A stretch of DNA of 32,939 nucleotides from Bacteroidales bacterium (GTDB lineage Bacteria; Bacteroidota; Bacteroidia; Bacteroidales; Muribaculaceae), in NCBI GenBank assembly GCA_020859755.1, contig JAJBVP010000239.1:1-32939 (forward strand). Reading direction: 5' to 3'. The notes below the pieces were generated by a model. The model had not been told where the DNA came from and made no database searches. It saw only the letters and a list, made by a program, of their open reading frames with translations. Numbering within the stretch: the stretch's first letter is position 1; every line of letters begins with the position of its first letter. A program made the position numbers and the translations under genes. Shown in pieces: positions 6,846 through 17,100 of the stretch.

Positions 6846-9398
6846 ATGAAACCCCTAAAATCCCTATCATTAATCCTTGCCTTGGCCGCATTAGCTGGCC
6901 CCTCAACAGCTCTGGCCGACAACAACCCCGTGGCAGCCCCCGAAGCCGTTGTCACCTCGGGTGATATGCGCTTCACAGTGCTTACACCCCAGATGATACG
7001 TATGGAATGGCGTTCAGGAGCCGACAAATCGTGGACCGACGACGCAACATTTGCTGTAATCAACCGCCGCCTGCCCGTCCCAGCCTATACCACCGAGCAA
7101 AAGGACGGCTACCTGTATATCACCACCGACGCCCTCCAGCTACGTTATCGCGTCGGCGCCTTCCCGGCCACCAATCCCGCATCGGCCGACAACCTCAGCA
7201 TCTCTATGGATCTCAACGGCCTACCAGTGTTGTGGTATCCCGGAAAGCCCGACGCCCTCAACCTCAAGGGCACCTGCCGCACCCTCGACTCGCAAAACGG
7301 CGACAACAAGCGATCGGAGCTGGAGCAGGGGCTGGTTTCACGCTCAGGCTGGGCTATTATCGACGACACCGGCACTCGGGGCGACGGCTCCAAATCCCTG
7401 CTCTTGGAGCCTAACGACATCGCCGGATTCGACTGGCTGAAACTACGCGACGATTCCGAGTCGCTCGACTGGTACTTCCTCGGCTACGGTCACCACTACA
7501 AGCAGGCGCTCTACGACTTCACCCTCATCTCGGGCAAGATCCCATTACCCCCACTCTACGCTTTCGGATACTGGTACAGCAAATACCAGCGTTACACCTC
7601 CGACGATTTCATGCAACTCGTCACCGAGATGGAACAAAACGACCTACCGCTTGACGTGATGGTGATCGACACCGATTGGCACATCAACGGCTGGACCGGC
7701 TGGAGCTGGAACCGCGAGCTCATTCCCGACCCGCAAGGGCTCCTCGATTGGCTCCACAACCACAATCTCAAGGTGACACTTAACCTTCACCCCGCTTACG
7801 GCGTGGAAAACAACGAGGACAACTACCAGGCTTTTGTCGACGACCTCGGGGGGGTACCCGAAGGCACCACCACCGTGGAATGGAACCTTGAGAACCCGCG
7901 CTTCTACCGCTCACTCTTCGACAACATAATCCGCCCTCACGAGGACGAGGGCGTCGATTTCTGGTGGCTCGACTGGCAACAGGAGTTGACCAGCAACAAG
8001 GTCGACGGACTGGGACACACCTTCTGGTGCAACCACGTGTTCTTCAACGATATGGCCTTGGCCCACCCCGAGCGTCGCGCGATGATTTTTCACCGCTGGG
8101 GCGGTTTGGGCAACCATCGATACCAGCTTGGCTTCTCGGGCGACAGCCATTCCAATTTCGCCACCTTGGCCTTCCAACCCTATTTCACCGCCACAGCCTC
8201 CAACGTGGGCTACGGATACTGGGGACACGACCTGGGCGGTCACGTCCAAGACGGAGCCAACAACGCCGAGCTTTTCCTGCGCTGGATCCAATTCGGCGTG
8301 TTCACCCCCTTGTTCCGCACCCACTCCACCAACTCCGACAATATCGAGCGCCGCATGTGGAAATACTCCAATTTCCCCCTCATGAAGCAAGCCGTGGAGC
8401 TTCGCTACTCGCTCATCCCCTATATTTACACCCAGGCTCGTGGCGCTTACGACACGGGCGTGTCGATCTGCCGCCCGCTTTACTACGACTATCCAGAGGT
8501 GGAGGAAGCCTACTCGCAGGAGGGTGAATACATGTTTGGCGACGACATCCTGGTCAACCCCATCACCGCTCCCGCTCAATCAGCCGACCGTTCCATCCAA
8601 TGGTCGACTTGGCTCCCCGAAGGCTCCTGGTATGACATCAACGCGGGCAAGCTCCTTGAAGGAAACACCACCCACCGTGGCTCCTACACCCAAGCACAAA
8701 TCCCCTACTTCTACCGCGCCGGGGCTGTCATTCCCAATTATCCGGCGGTGAAGAACCTGAAAACACGCCCCGAAAATCTGATTCTCCAGCTTGCTCCCGG
8801 CGCCAACGGCTCTACCTCACTTTATGAGGACGCTGGCGACACCGAGGCCTACAAGGACGGTGAATATGCCCGCACAGCCATCTCCCAGACGCGCTCCGAC
8901 GCTCTCGCCACCTGCGTAATCTCGCCGATCGAAGGCGACTTCGAAGGCAAGCCCACACAACGCTCCTACACCGTCAAGTTCCTCGGCATCGATTCCCCAC
9001 TGGAGGTTACCCTCAACGGCTCGAAATATAACGAAACCGCCACACCAACGGCCACCGGCTGGTGGTACGACGCCGCTGCCCGCACCCTCAACGTCAATAT
9101 CCCTTCCACTTCCACCTCCGACCGCACCGAGGTCCAAGTCAAGACCAAGGAGTCGTCGGTGGCCTCCATCGCTGCCGAAACCGAGCCGGCATTCGATTAC
9201 TCCTCCGCCCTCAACCTCTTGACCGTGAAGTGGCCTCGGGATTTCGACCTCTCGGTGGTTGACGCCTTCGGCAAGGTGATGTACCTTCGTCCCTTCAGCA
9301 ATCTGGCCCAGCTTTCAACCTCCTCCTACCCCGAAGGTGTATACCTATGCCGCATCTCGGGCGCCCATGCCGCTTATACCTACAAATTCAAAGTCTAA
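6846..9398 (+). CDS. Secreted GH31 family alpha-glycosidase with T9SS sorting domain
   Basis: This 850-residue protein has a signal peptide (M-K-P-L-K then a hydrophobic core, cleavage near residue 24), an N-terminal beta-sandwich (about 25-220), a (beta/alpha)8 barrel (about 225-560) and C-terminal beta domains. The GH31 nucleophile motif W-W-L-D-W puts the catalytic Asp at residue 376, and G-F-S-G-D-S-H places the acid/base Asp at 433. The W-x-I-x-G-W-T-G-W-S-W segment and the H-R-W-G-G motif also fit GH31 enzymes of the alpha-glucosidase/alpha-xylosidase type. The last 65 or so residues (V-D-A-F-G-K-V, then Y-P-E-G-V-Y-L-C-R) match a type A T9SS sorting domain, so export across the outer membrane is predicted. 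It lies 21 nt before a SusE/F-like gene, suggesting alpha-glucan use. Exact substrate is not determined. Confidence 0.92.
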   Translation: MKPLKSLSLILALAALAGPSTALADNNPVAAPEAVVTSGDMRFTVLTPQMIRMEWRSGADKSWTDDATFAVINRRLPVPAYTTEQKDGYLYITTDALQLRYRVGAFPATNPASADNLSISMDLNGLPVLWYPGKPDALNLKGTCRTLDSQNGDNKRSELEQGLVSRSGWAIIDDTGTRGDGSKSLLLEPNDIAGFDWLKLRDDSESLDWYFLGYGHHYKQALYDFTLISGKIPLPPLYAFGYWYSKYQRYTSDDFMQLVTEMEQNDLPLDVMVIDTDWHINGWTGWSWNRELIPDPQGLLDWLHNHNLKVTLNLHPAYGVENNEDNYQAFVDDLGGVPEGTTTVEWNLENPRFYRSLFDNIIRPHEDEGVDFWWLDWQQELTSNKVDGLGHTFWCNHVFFNDMALAHPERRAMIFHRWGGLGNHRYQLGFSGDSHSNFATLAFQPYFTATASNVGYGYWGHDLGGHVQDGANNAELFLRWIQFGVFTPLFRTHSTNSDNIERRMWKYSNFPLMKQAVELRYSLIPYIYTQARGAYDTGVSICRPLYYDYPEVEEAYSQEGEYMFGDDILVNPITAPAQSADRSIQWSTWLPEGSWYDINAGKLLEGNTTHRGSYTQAQIPYFYRAGAVIPNYPAVKNLKTRPENLILQLAPGANGSTSLYEDAGDTEAYKDGEYARTAISQTRSDALATCVISPIEGDFEGKPTQRSYTVKFLGIDSPLEVTLNGSKYNETATPTATGWWYDAAARTLNVNIPSTSTSDRTEVQVKTKESSVASIAAETEPAFDYSSALNLLTVKWPRDFDLSVVDAFGKVMYLRPFSNLAQLSTSSYPEGVYLCRISGAHAAYTYKFKV

Positions 9399-9419
9399 TC
9401 CCGCCATAAATCAGCAACA

Positions 9420-11105
9420 ATGAGATTTTTAGCTTCTACCATATTGGCTGTGGTCACATTCGCCACGGCATTCGCCCAACAGCTCCCGTTCACCAACGAC
9501 CTTTACATGATCGGAGGCGCCACCCCCAACGGCTGGGACAACACCGCAGGCATACACCTCACCACAGCCCCCGGACAAAGCGGACAACTCACTTGGATCG
9601 GTGAACTCAACTCGGGCGACTTCAAATTCATCCTCACCCCCGGCACTTGGATGCCGGCTTACAACGCCCTGTGCGAGAACCAGCTCGTAAGCCTCGGTGT
9701 CACCTACCCCATGGTCAAAAACCTCAACTACGAGGTGGAGGATCACAAGTTCACCATCCCCTCCAAAGGCACTTACAAAGTAACCGTCGACCTCTCGGAC
9801 GACGCCAACCCCACCCTTACCGTCATCAACGCCCCAACAGTGGATATCGCCTCTGTCACCGCCTATGGCTCAGCCGTGGCCGAACAGGGAGTGGCGTTGA
9901 CCAAGGAGAATGATTACACATTCGTCTACGAGGGAGCGCTTCAAGGCGGCGTGATCCGATTCGCCCTTCCCTATGGCCAGTGGATCGTGCCCGTGCTGGA
10001 GGACATCGACATCCTCGACCAGGGATTTTTCGTGACATCCTCCACCGAAGGCGGGGGCTGGCGAGTGACAGTGCCCAACCGCCGCTATCGCCTTACCCTC
10101 GATTTCCTCAACAACACCCTTACTACCACAACAGTTACCCCTCCCACGGCACTTTATCTCGTGGGCGGGGCTACCAAAATCGGCTGGAGCGCCGACGCGG
10201 CCCTGGAAATGCCAGCATCAGCCGACAACCCTTGGGTGTACACCTTCAACGGAGTGCTCCGCAACCGTTTGGACAACGTGGAACCCACAAGCTTCAAAAT
10301 TCTGGCCCAACTCGACTGGGGACCGACCTCCTACCACCCCGTTACCGACCTCCAAAACGTGCTTGAATCTACTACCTTTGTCGAAAACGGCGACGATTTC
10401 AAGTGGACCATCGACCCCTCCCAACAGGGCTATTACACCATCACCATCGACCTCGAGCACAAGACGATGAGCGCATCTTTCGACCGCGAATACACAGGCG
10501 CTGAATTTGCCGACAACCTATACATGATCGGCGGTGCCACCGAGGCCGGGTGGATCACCGAAAACGCTATCCCGATGGTGCGCGACGAAAACGATCCGTC
10601 CCTATTCACCTTTACGGGCGACCTGCGCTATCGGCAGGAAAACGAGGACCCGCGCCAATTCAAAATCCTCGGACAACGCGGCTGGGGGCCCTACTCCCTC
10701 CACTCCACCACCCAAGATGAGGACGTGCTCACATCCACCACCATCGTCGAGGGTGGCGACGACAACAAATGGAGCGTTCCAGCCGACCGTGAGGGCATCT
10801 ACACCATCACGGTCAACCTCAACGACCTCACTATCCACGCTTCGCTGGAAGGCTACGGGGAGAGCGACCCCGCGGCAGGCGTTACCACCTTGGCTAACGA
10901 CTTTCCATGCAAGATAACGGCCCTGAATGGCACAATTTTAGTTGACGCCGGCGACCACACCGTCACGGCCACCCTTATCAATCTCCAAGGCCGCATTCTC
11001 GACACCGTTACCGCCTACGGCACCTTCACCCTCGGCCACAACCTCCCCTCGGGCTTCTACCTTGTCGCCACCTCCCTCTCCACCCACAAAATCCTCCTCC
11101 AATAA
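9420..11105 (+). CDS. SusE/SusF-like multi-module glycan-binding protein with T9SS sorting domain
   Basis: The 561-residue product has a signal peptide ending near F-A-Q-Q (residue 20) and four beta-sandwich modules. Modules one, three and four begin with L-Y-[ML]-[IV]-G-G-A-T-x-x-G-W (near residues 30, 243 and 366), the opening of the starch-binding modules in SusE and SusF; module two (about 141-240) is more diverged. The C-terminal 70 residues (about 492-561, L-I-N-L-Q-G-R-I-L, then L-P-S-G-F-Y-L-V-A) are a T9SS type A sorting domain. Classical SusE/SusF are lipoproteins. This protein has no lipobox Cys and appears to reach the surface by T9SS instead. It lies 21 nt behind the GH31 gene, so a joint role in binding and hydrolysing alpha-glucan is likely. 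It is the last gene of this + strand group and converges on the giant gene. Confidence 0.85.
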   Translation: MRFLASTILAVVTFATAFAQQLPFTNDLYMIGGATPNGWDNTAGIHLTTAPGQSGQLTWIGELNSGDFKFILTPGTWMPAYNALCENQLVSLGVTYPMVKNLNYEVEDHKFTIPSKGTYKVTVDLSDDANPTLTVINAPTVDIASVTAYGSAVAEQGVALTKENDYTFVYEGALQGGVIRFALPYGQWIVPVLEDIDILDQGFFVTSSTEGGGWRVTVPNRRYRLTLDFLNNTLTTTTVTPPTALYLVGGATKIGWSADAALEMPASADNPWVYTFNGVLRNRLDNVEPTSFKILAQLDWGPTSYHPVTDLQNVLESTTFVENGDDFKWTIDPSQQGYYTITIDLEHKTMSASFDREYTGAEFADNLYMIGGATEAGWITENAIPMVRDENDPSLFTFTGDLRYRQENEDPRQFKILGQRGWGPYSLHSTTQDEDVLTSTTIVEGGDDNKWSVPADREGIYTITVNLNDLTIHASLEGYGESDPAAGVTTLANDFPCKITALNGTILVDAGDHTVTATLINLQGRILDTVTAYGTFTLGHNLPSGFYLVATSLSTHKILLQ

Positions 11106-11118
11106 CGGGGAAATGGGT

Positions 11119-11140
11119 GTTGATCCGCCCCCGGGTCAAC
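11119..11140. terminator. Candidate bidirectional terminator hairpin
   Basis: GTTGATCCG (11119-11127) pairs with CGGGTCAAC (11132-11140) through nine positions, including one T-G wobble, around a CCCC loop. It sits in the 49-bp gap between two convergent genes, where a shared terminator is expected. Neither side carries a clear T-run, so it may work only weakly or with Rho. Confidence 0.5.
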
Positions 11141-11154
11141 TCTCCTGTCGAGCG

Positions 11155-14100
11155 TTACGGGATGTGGAACTTGAAGGTCGATACGAGGTAGTTGCCGGCG
11201 GAGAGGCCGCGATAGAGGTTGGTGCCCGCATGGACAGTGAGCTGGCGAATCAAGCGGCCCGTCATGTCGTACAGCGGGAGGGTCAATTCCTGAGATGACT
11301 CAATGCGCAGCGCGCCGTCGGAGGTCACCGAGAACCGGAGGCCGCTGGCTGCGAGGTCGTCAATGTCGTCACCGTCGCCCTCAGGCACGGTGTCGTCGCC
11401 CAAGGCGAGGATCTTGATGGGCGAGGATACCGACGTGGGCGTGGTGACGTACACGCGGAACGGAGCCACATAGTCGCCCGTCGAGCCCCACACGAATTCG
11501 GTGCGCATCTTGCCCGAAGCGTCATAATCATCGTTGATCATGTAGGAGCGGGCCGAGGCGATCTCCTCGTAGGTATACGTGCCGTGGAGCGAGTAGCCGT
11601 CGGTGGTGGAGATCGTGGCGGCGGGGTTGTCGTCGGTCACCTGCACCGTCAGAGCGGTCTTGGCGGCAGCGGCCACGTCGCTCGAGGCGGTGAGGTCGAG
11701 CGCGGTCGACAGCACATTGGAGTACGGGCGGTGGGTGTCGCTCAAGTACTCGTAGACGATCTTCTGGTCGAACGGCTCAGGCTCGCCGCGACGCTGCTGG
11801 AAGATCTCGCCGCTGAGGTCAAACTCGTAGTAGCGGGACCCCGGGAAACTGATCAGGTAAGGCACGCGCGAGGTGATAAACCGGTAGCCCTCGTGCTTGA
11901 CGCCCGTCGAGGTGTACATATTGTGCTTCTCCACGTAGCCACGCGACGAGTAGGCGTAGGTGAACCACGGGTTGGCGTAGTCGTAATCACCCGTCATTTC
12001 GCTCAGGCCGTCGATCGTGCCGATCAGCGACTTGGCATGTCCCGGGCGGCAGAAGTACAAGCCCTTTCCGCTCTCGTAGCCGGCCACGGAGCGCAGCCAG
12101 TACTCGTGGAGAATCTCGGATGAGCCGTAGAAGTGGGTCAACTCGCCGTGGGAGCGCACGTCGTTGTCGCGGCCCGAGTTGTCGTAGGCCATCACGCGGT
12201 TGACAGCGAACGGCAGGCAGAGGCCCTCCCAGCCGCTGTTGCCCTCGGAATAGGCCGCGGGCACGCGCTCGTACCAAGCGCGGCGGGCGACGCCAAACTC
12301 CTTGGGAGCGTTGAACGGCTGGCGATCAACCAGGTGCAACTGGTCGTCGGTGGCGGCGAAAGTCCAGTCGGTGGCCGATTTCACGATGAGGTGGCCCTGG
12401 ATGTCGTTCTCGAGGGTCTGCTCGGTGTAGGCCAGCGGGGCGAGCCACGAGGTGACGGTGTCGGTGTAGACGAGCAGGTTGCGGGTCACGCGGTCGTGCT
12501 CGTCCGTCTGGTTATTACTATCGATTTCAAGCGAGGCGATGCCGTTGATGGTGCTCTCGGGCAGGTCGCGCGAGGGGGCATAGTAGATGTCACGTCCATC
12601 GTCGGTCACCCACTTGCGGGAGGGCACCATCTTGGAGCCTGTGCCGTAGTCGCGGAAGTCGGAGAAGTCGATGGCGGTAAGGCGGGGATCGGCGGCCACG
12701 GCGTCAACGTTGAAGTGGAAACCTTGGTCGACCTTGGAGCCGAGGAAGCCCGAGGCGCGGTACACGCGATTGTCACCACGGTAGAGCGACGGGTAAAGCT
12801 GCGTGCCAGCCAAGTCGATGGTCTGGCCGAAGAACAGGTAGTCGACGGGGAACTTAGGCTCGAAGTGGGCGTCACGGCCCTCCACCACGTCCTTGTCGAC
12901 GTAGCGTGAGGCCTCCTCGGGCTTGCGCTCGAGAGTGTAATTGTGGGCTGTGGAGGCCTCACCACGGACCAGACTGCGGTAGTTGAGGAAGTTGGGCAGG
13001 TCGTGGGTGCGCAATGCCTCAGCCGTGCCACCGTAAGCGGCGAATCGATAGTCGCCGTTGCCGTAGTAGTCGTCGAGATAGGTGGTCACCCATGCGTCGC
13101 GGCCTTGGAAGCCGTCGGTTACGTTCCCCTCCGAGTCAACATCATGCTCGGTTCCACCCAAGGCCACGTAACGCGCCTTCAGGTATTCGCCGTTGACGTT
13201 GTAGGCGATCTTGCCGTAGCGGAAATCCTCCGGGGTGGAGGGGTTGGAGGGGTCGTAGAAGAAGCAATTCTCGGTTGCTCCGGTGGCGGTGTTGACCGCG
13301 CCCTGAGTGTAGGAGCCTTTACCCTTCATCACGAAACCGGTGTTGTACACCTTACCCGAGTTCTTGGCCAACAGCGGCGAGCCGTCGGGGAGGGTAAGCG
13401 TGTGGCCGTCGCCGTGCCACTGGCCCTTGAACTCGGCGTTGGCGTCAACCGTCAGCTCATCCACTGTCATGTCGTTGACGAGGTAGAATTTCAATCCTTC
13501 GGCACTCTTGGGGTTGGCCTTCAGGTCGGTACCCTTCAGGGTCACGCCTTCGTAACCAGTAGCGTTGACCTCCGAGAGGTAGGACACGAAGCGGTTAAGG
13601 TCGGCGAGGTCCTCAACGTAGATGCGGGCACCCTCGACGGGCAGCAGGTCGAACTTGCGCGTGCCGTCGGTGGCCAGCATGCGGTGGTAGTTGTGCACCT
13701 CCACGTTGGGGTAGGTGGCATCGTCGGCCGTGCCCTTGGTGAAGTCAAGGCCATTGATGGTCATCACGTATTGGAGATCCCAGCCGTTTTGGTACCAGTA
13801 GGCAGGGAATTGCACCTGGGCGGTGGTGGCTCCGGCCACGGCTCCGTCGTTGGTGTCAACCAGTTTCACCGTGTCGCCGTCGGGCGACTTCAGCTGCCAA
13901 TAGGCACCGGCTACGGCCATGGTTTCCTCGTCCATCTCCACCTCCACGTTGGAGGCGTTGGCGTAGATCAACTCGCCGGGCAGCGCGCAGTTCTCAATCA
14001 CGGCGTTGCCGGTGATGGTGGGGCCGAGCAGGTAGCGGATGGTCAAGTTGATCACGTAGTGGAACTCGGAGGTACCCGTGGTCGTAGTCAATGACAGGCG

Positions 14101-17100
14101 CACCTTCTCTGGCTCTTGCAGGTGGGCATAGTAGTAGGCCGGATCGGCGTTGTCCATGTTGTCGAAGAGGGAGATACCGAGCAGGGGCTTGTTGGGCGAC
14201 GCCTCGGTGTTGTGATACGGGTTGGAGGCCGTGGAGGCGTTGGCCACAGCGTCGGCGCTGCCCGCGTTGGTATCCGTGAGGTTGCCGCGAGGGATCATCA
14301 CGGAGTAACCGTTAGCCGATGTGCTGTGGGCAGTCGATGGGGTGTTGTCGACGGTGAGGTACAGGCGGTAGTCCTTCTCGTAGTGGTCGGGGTTGCCCTC
14401 AGCGTCGGTTACCAGTGTGGAGATGTTCTGGAGGTCGGAGGAATAGCCATCGGTGGTGACCTGCTCCCAGTTGACGCTCTCAAGGGTAAGCTCTGAGCCG
14501 TCCTGCACGCCGTAGAGGTAGATGAGGTTGTCGTTGTTGTTAAGGGTGAACGGCAGCGGGTCGGTGTAGGTATAGGCAGTCAGCGTCACATTATAATAAT
14601 AGTTGGAGCCGTTGACATACCAATAGTGCACCTCCTGCAGATCGTTGCAATCGCCGTGGCCAGCGTCAACAGCCTGTGTGCGGGGTCCCATAGAGGAGGA
14701 CGAGCCGGTCCAGTTGTAATAGGAATCCCAGCCCTCGCCCATGGGGAAGCAGTCGTCGTAAACGTAGTTGTAGTTGCCGTTGTTGTTGTCGGTCACCTTG
14801 TAGGCGGCACCGGGGAACACGAAGTTGCCGGTCGATTCCAGGAAGTGGTTGGGATCCTCGTGGTGGTTGAGAGCGTAGATGTAGCCGCCGCCCTCGTCCA
14901 TGGCCAGGGTCATGAGTTTGATCTCAAAGACGCCGTTGACAGGACCGAAATAGGTGTCGTCCTCGCCGTCAGCGTTCTTGCCGGCGCCCTGGATCTTGAG
15001 TGTGTAGCCGTTGTTGATGCCAATCATGTTGGCCGCGGTGCCGATGTTGCGCTGGTCGAATTCGAGCGACGTAAGGTTCTTGATTGCCTGATACTGGTCG
15101 TTGCTAAGGTCGCGGTTGGCGTAGTAATTCTCGATGCGGTTTTTCTTGTACTCGCGGTAGGTGAACCCCGAGGAGGGAAGGCCCACGTAGTCGTAACCCG
15201 AGGTGTCGGTATTGTCGGTGTTGACGTGGGTGTCGTCGTTGTCGTAGCCGTAGTCGCTCATCGAGTAGAATTGGCCGTTGGCGCCGCGGAAGGCCTGGTC
15301 GAAGCTCTCGGAGGAGGTCAAGGCGGCCACGTAAAGCACGTCGTGGAAGAAGCCCACGTAGTTGCGCGTGCGCGAGGTGGTGTGGAGCGTATTGTACAGG
15401 CCCGATTGCTCGCGCGTGCCAGGGCTGAGCACCGAGGTCGCAGGGATGGAAGAGTGCATTGCCAACTCGCCGATACGGGTCAACGAGTAGTTGGTAGCGT
15501 CAATCGAATTGGTGGTGAAGTCGTTGGCCCCCTCGAGGAACAGACAGCAGTCGGTGACCGAGAACAGGTCGAGGCGCTGCGCCGTGTTCAGCAGTTTGGG
15601 GTACTGAGGTGAGTAGTCGGCGTAGCCATAGTAGGCCAGGTCGCAGTTGCGGAAGCCCTCAACGTACACCTTGCGTCCACCGCCGTAGATACCGCCGTCC
15701 GACTCGATTTCGTAGAACGTCACGCCGTAGTAGTCGCCACCCTGGGCCACGTCGGCGGCCGTCAGCACATGTGACGACTGGTGAACGTAGTTGCCCACGA
15801 CGAAATTCCCGCTGGCGTCCTCGATGGTGTACTTGCCATTGGAGTCCTGCTGGAAGATGTAGCGACCCATGATGTCTTGGCCGACGGAGATAGTGACAGG
15901 CACATAGTGGCCCGTGCCGATGGTGATATGGTCCTTGATCTCGGCGCCGCTGCCGGGGTTGGTGGCTTTTTCAGTGCCCTCGAAGTCGTTTTCGTTGTAT
16001 TCAGCGGTGGTGGTATTCAGCGGGTTGCGGTTTTCGATGTTGTCCCAGATGATGATCGACGAGTTGCCCCCGTAGTCTTTGTAATCGGGCAACTTGTCAC
16101 GGAATTTTTGCACGGTGAACTGGCCGGCGAGTGATGCCGACGATGTGGAGGTGATAAAGCCGCCACCGTAGATGTTGCCGTGGGCGAAGTATTCGTCGCG
16201 GGAGTCGCGGCGGCTCTTGCCGTTGCCGATATAGATCTTGATGTCGTCCCAGGTGATGGGGTTGAAGGTGGTCTGGGTGTTGTTGTGGGCGTACTCCTGC
16301 GGTGTGTCGTTGTCGACGAATTTGAAGTAGTCGGCGAAGGTGTCTTGTAGTGTCTGGCCAGCGGTTTGAGCGGTGAAGCCCGTGAGATAGGGCTGGTTGG
16401 TCGGGTCGAGTTGGTTGAACAGGTTGACCGACATGTACTCGCCCTCGCGCAGCCAGATATCGCGCAGGATGGCCTCCTTGGAAGTGATTTCCGAGTGTTT
16501 CCAATTTTCCTTGGCGGCCGAGGAGAGTTCGTCGGTGCGACGTAGCTTGAAGTGGCCGCTCTTTTTGCACAGGTAGTACTGTGGCCAGCCCACGATGATC
16601 TGCGTGGAGCCGTAGAGGGTTGAGGCCTCGGAGCCGCCGTAGAGGTTGCTCAACACCATGCCGTCGCGCACGGCGATCTCGGTGTTGCCCACCACCAGGC
16701 CCTGTTGCGAGCCGCCAAATACGGTAGCCGCCGAGGGACTATCGTCAGGCTCCAGACCCGCTTTTGTCTCGACCGTCCAATCGGGGTGGAGTTGGCCGGG
16801 AAGCATGTGCAGGCGTATGTCGCCACGCACCTCGGTGTCCTTGCCGTAGCCGCCACCGATGAGGGCGAACGAACGGCGTTGCAAGTTGTCGATGCCGTTG
16901 ACGATGATGCGCTCCTTGGAATACTCGAGCGAGGTGAGGTCGAAGGAGCCAAGCTCGTCCTTGAAGTAGGTCTTGATCAGCTTGATGTCCTCCTCGAGGG
17001 TGTCCTCGTCGTACTCCTTGGTCAAGTCGCTATAGAGGTCGATGTGGACGTTGCCCACGGTGCGCCCCGAGTTGAAGCAGCCGCCAAAGATGGAGCATTT

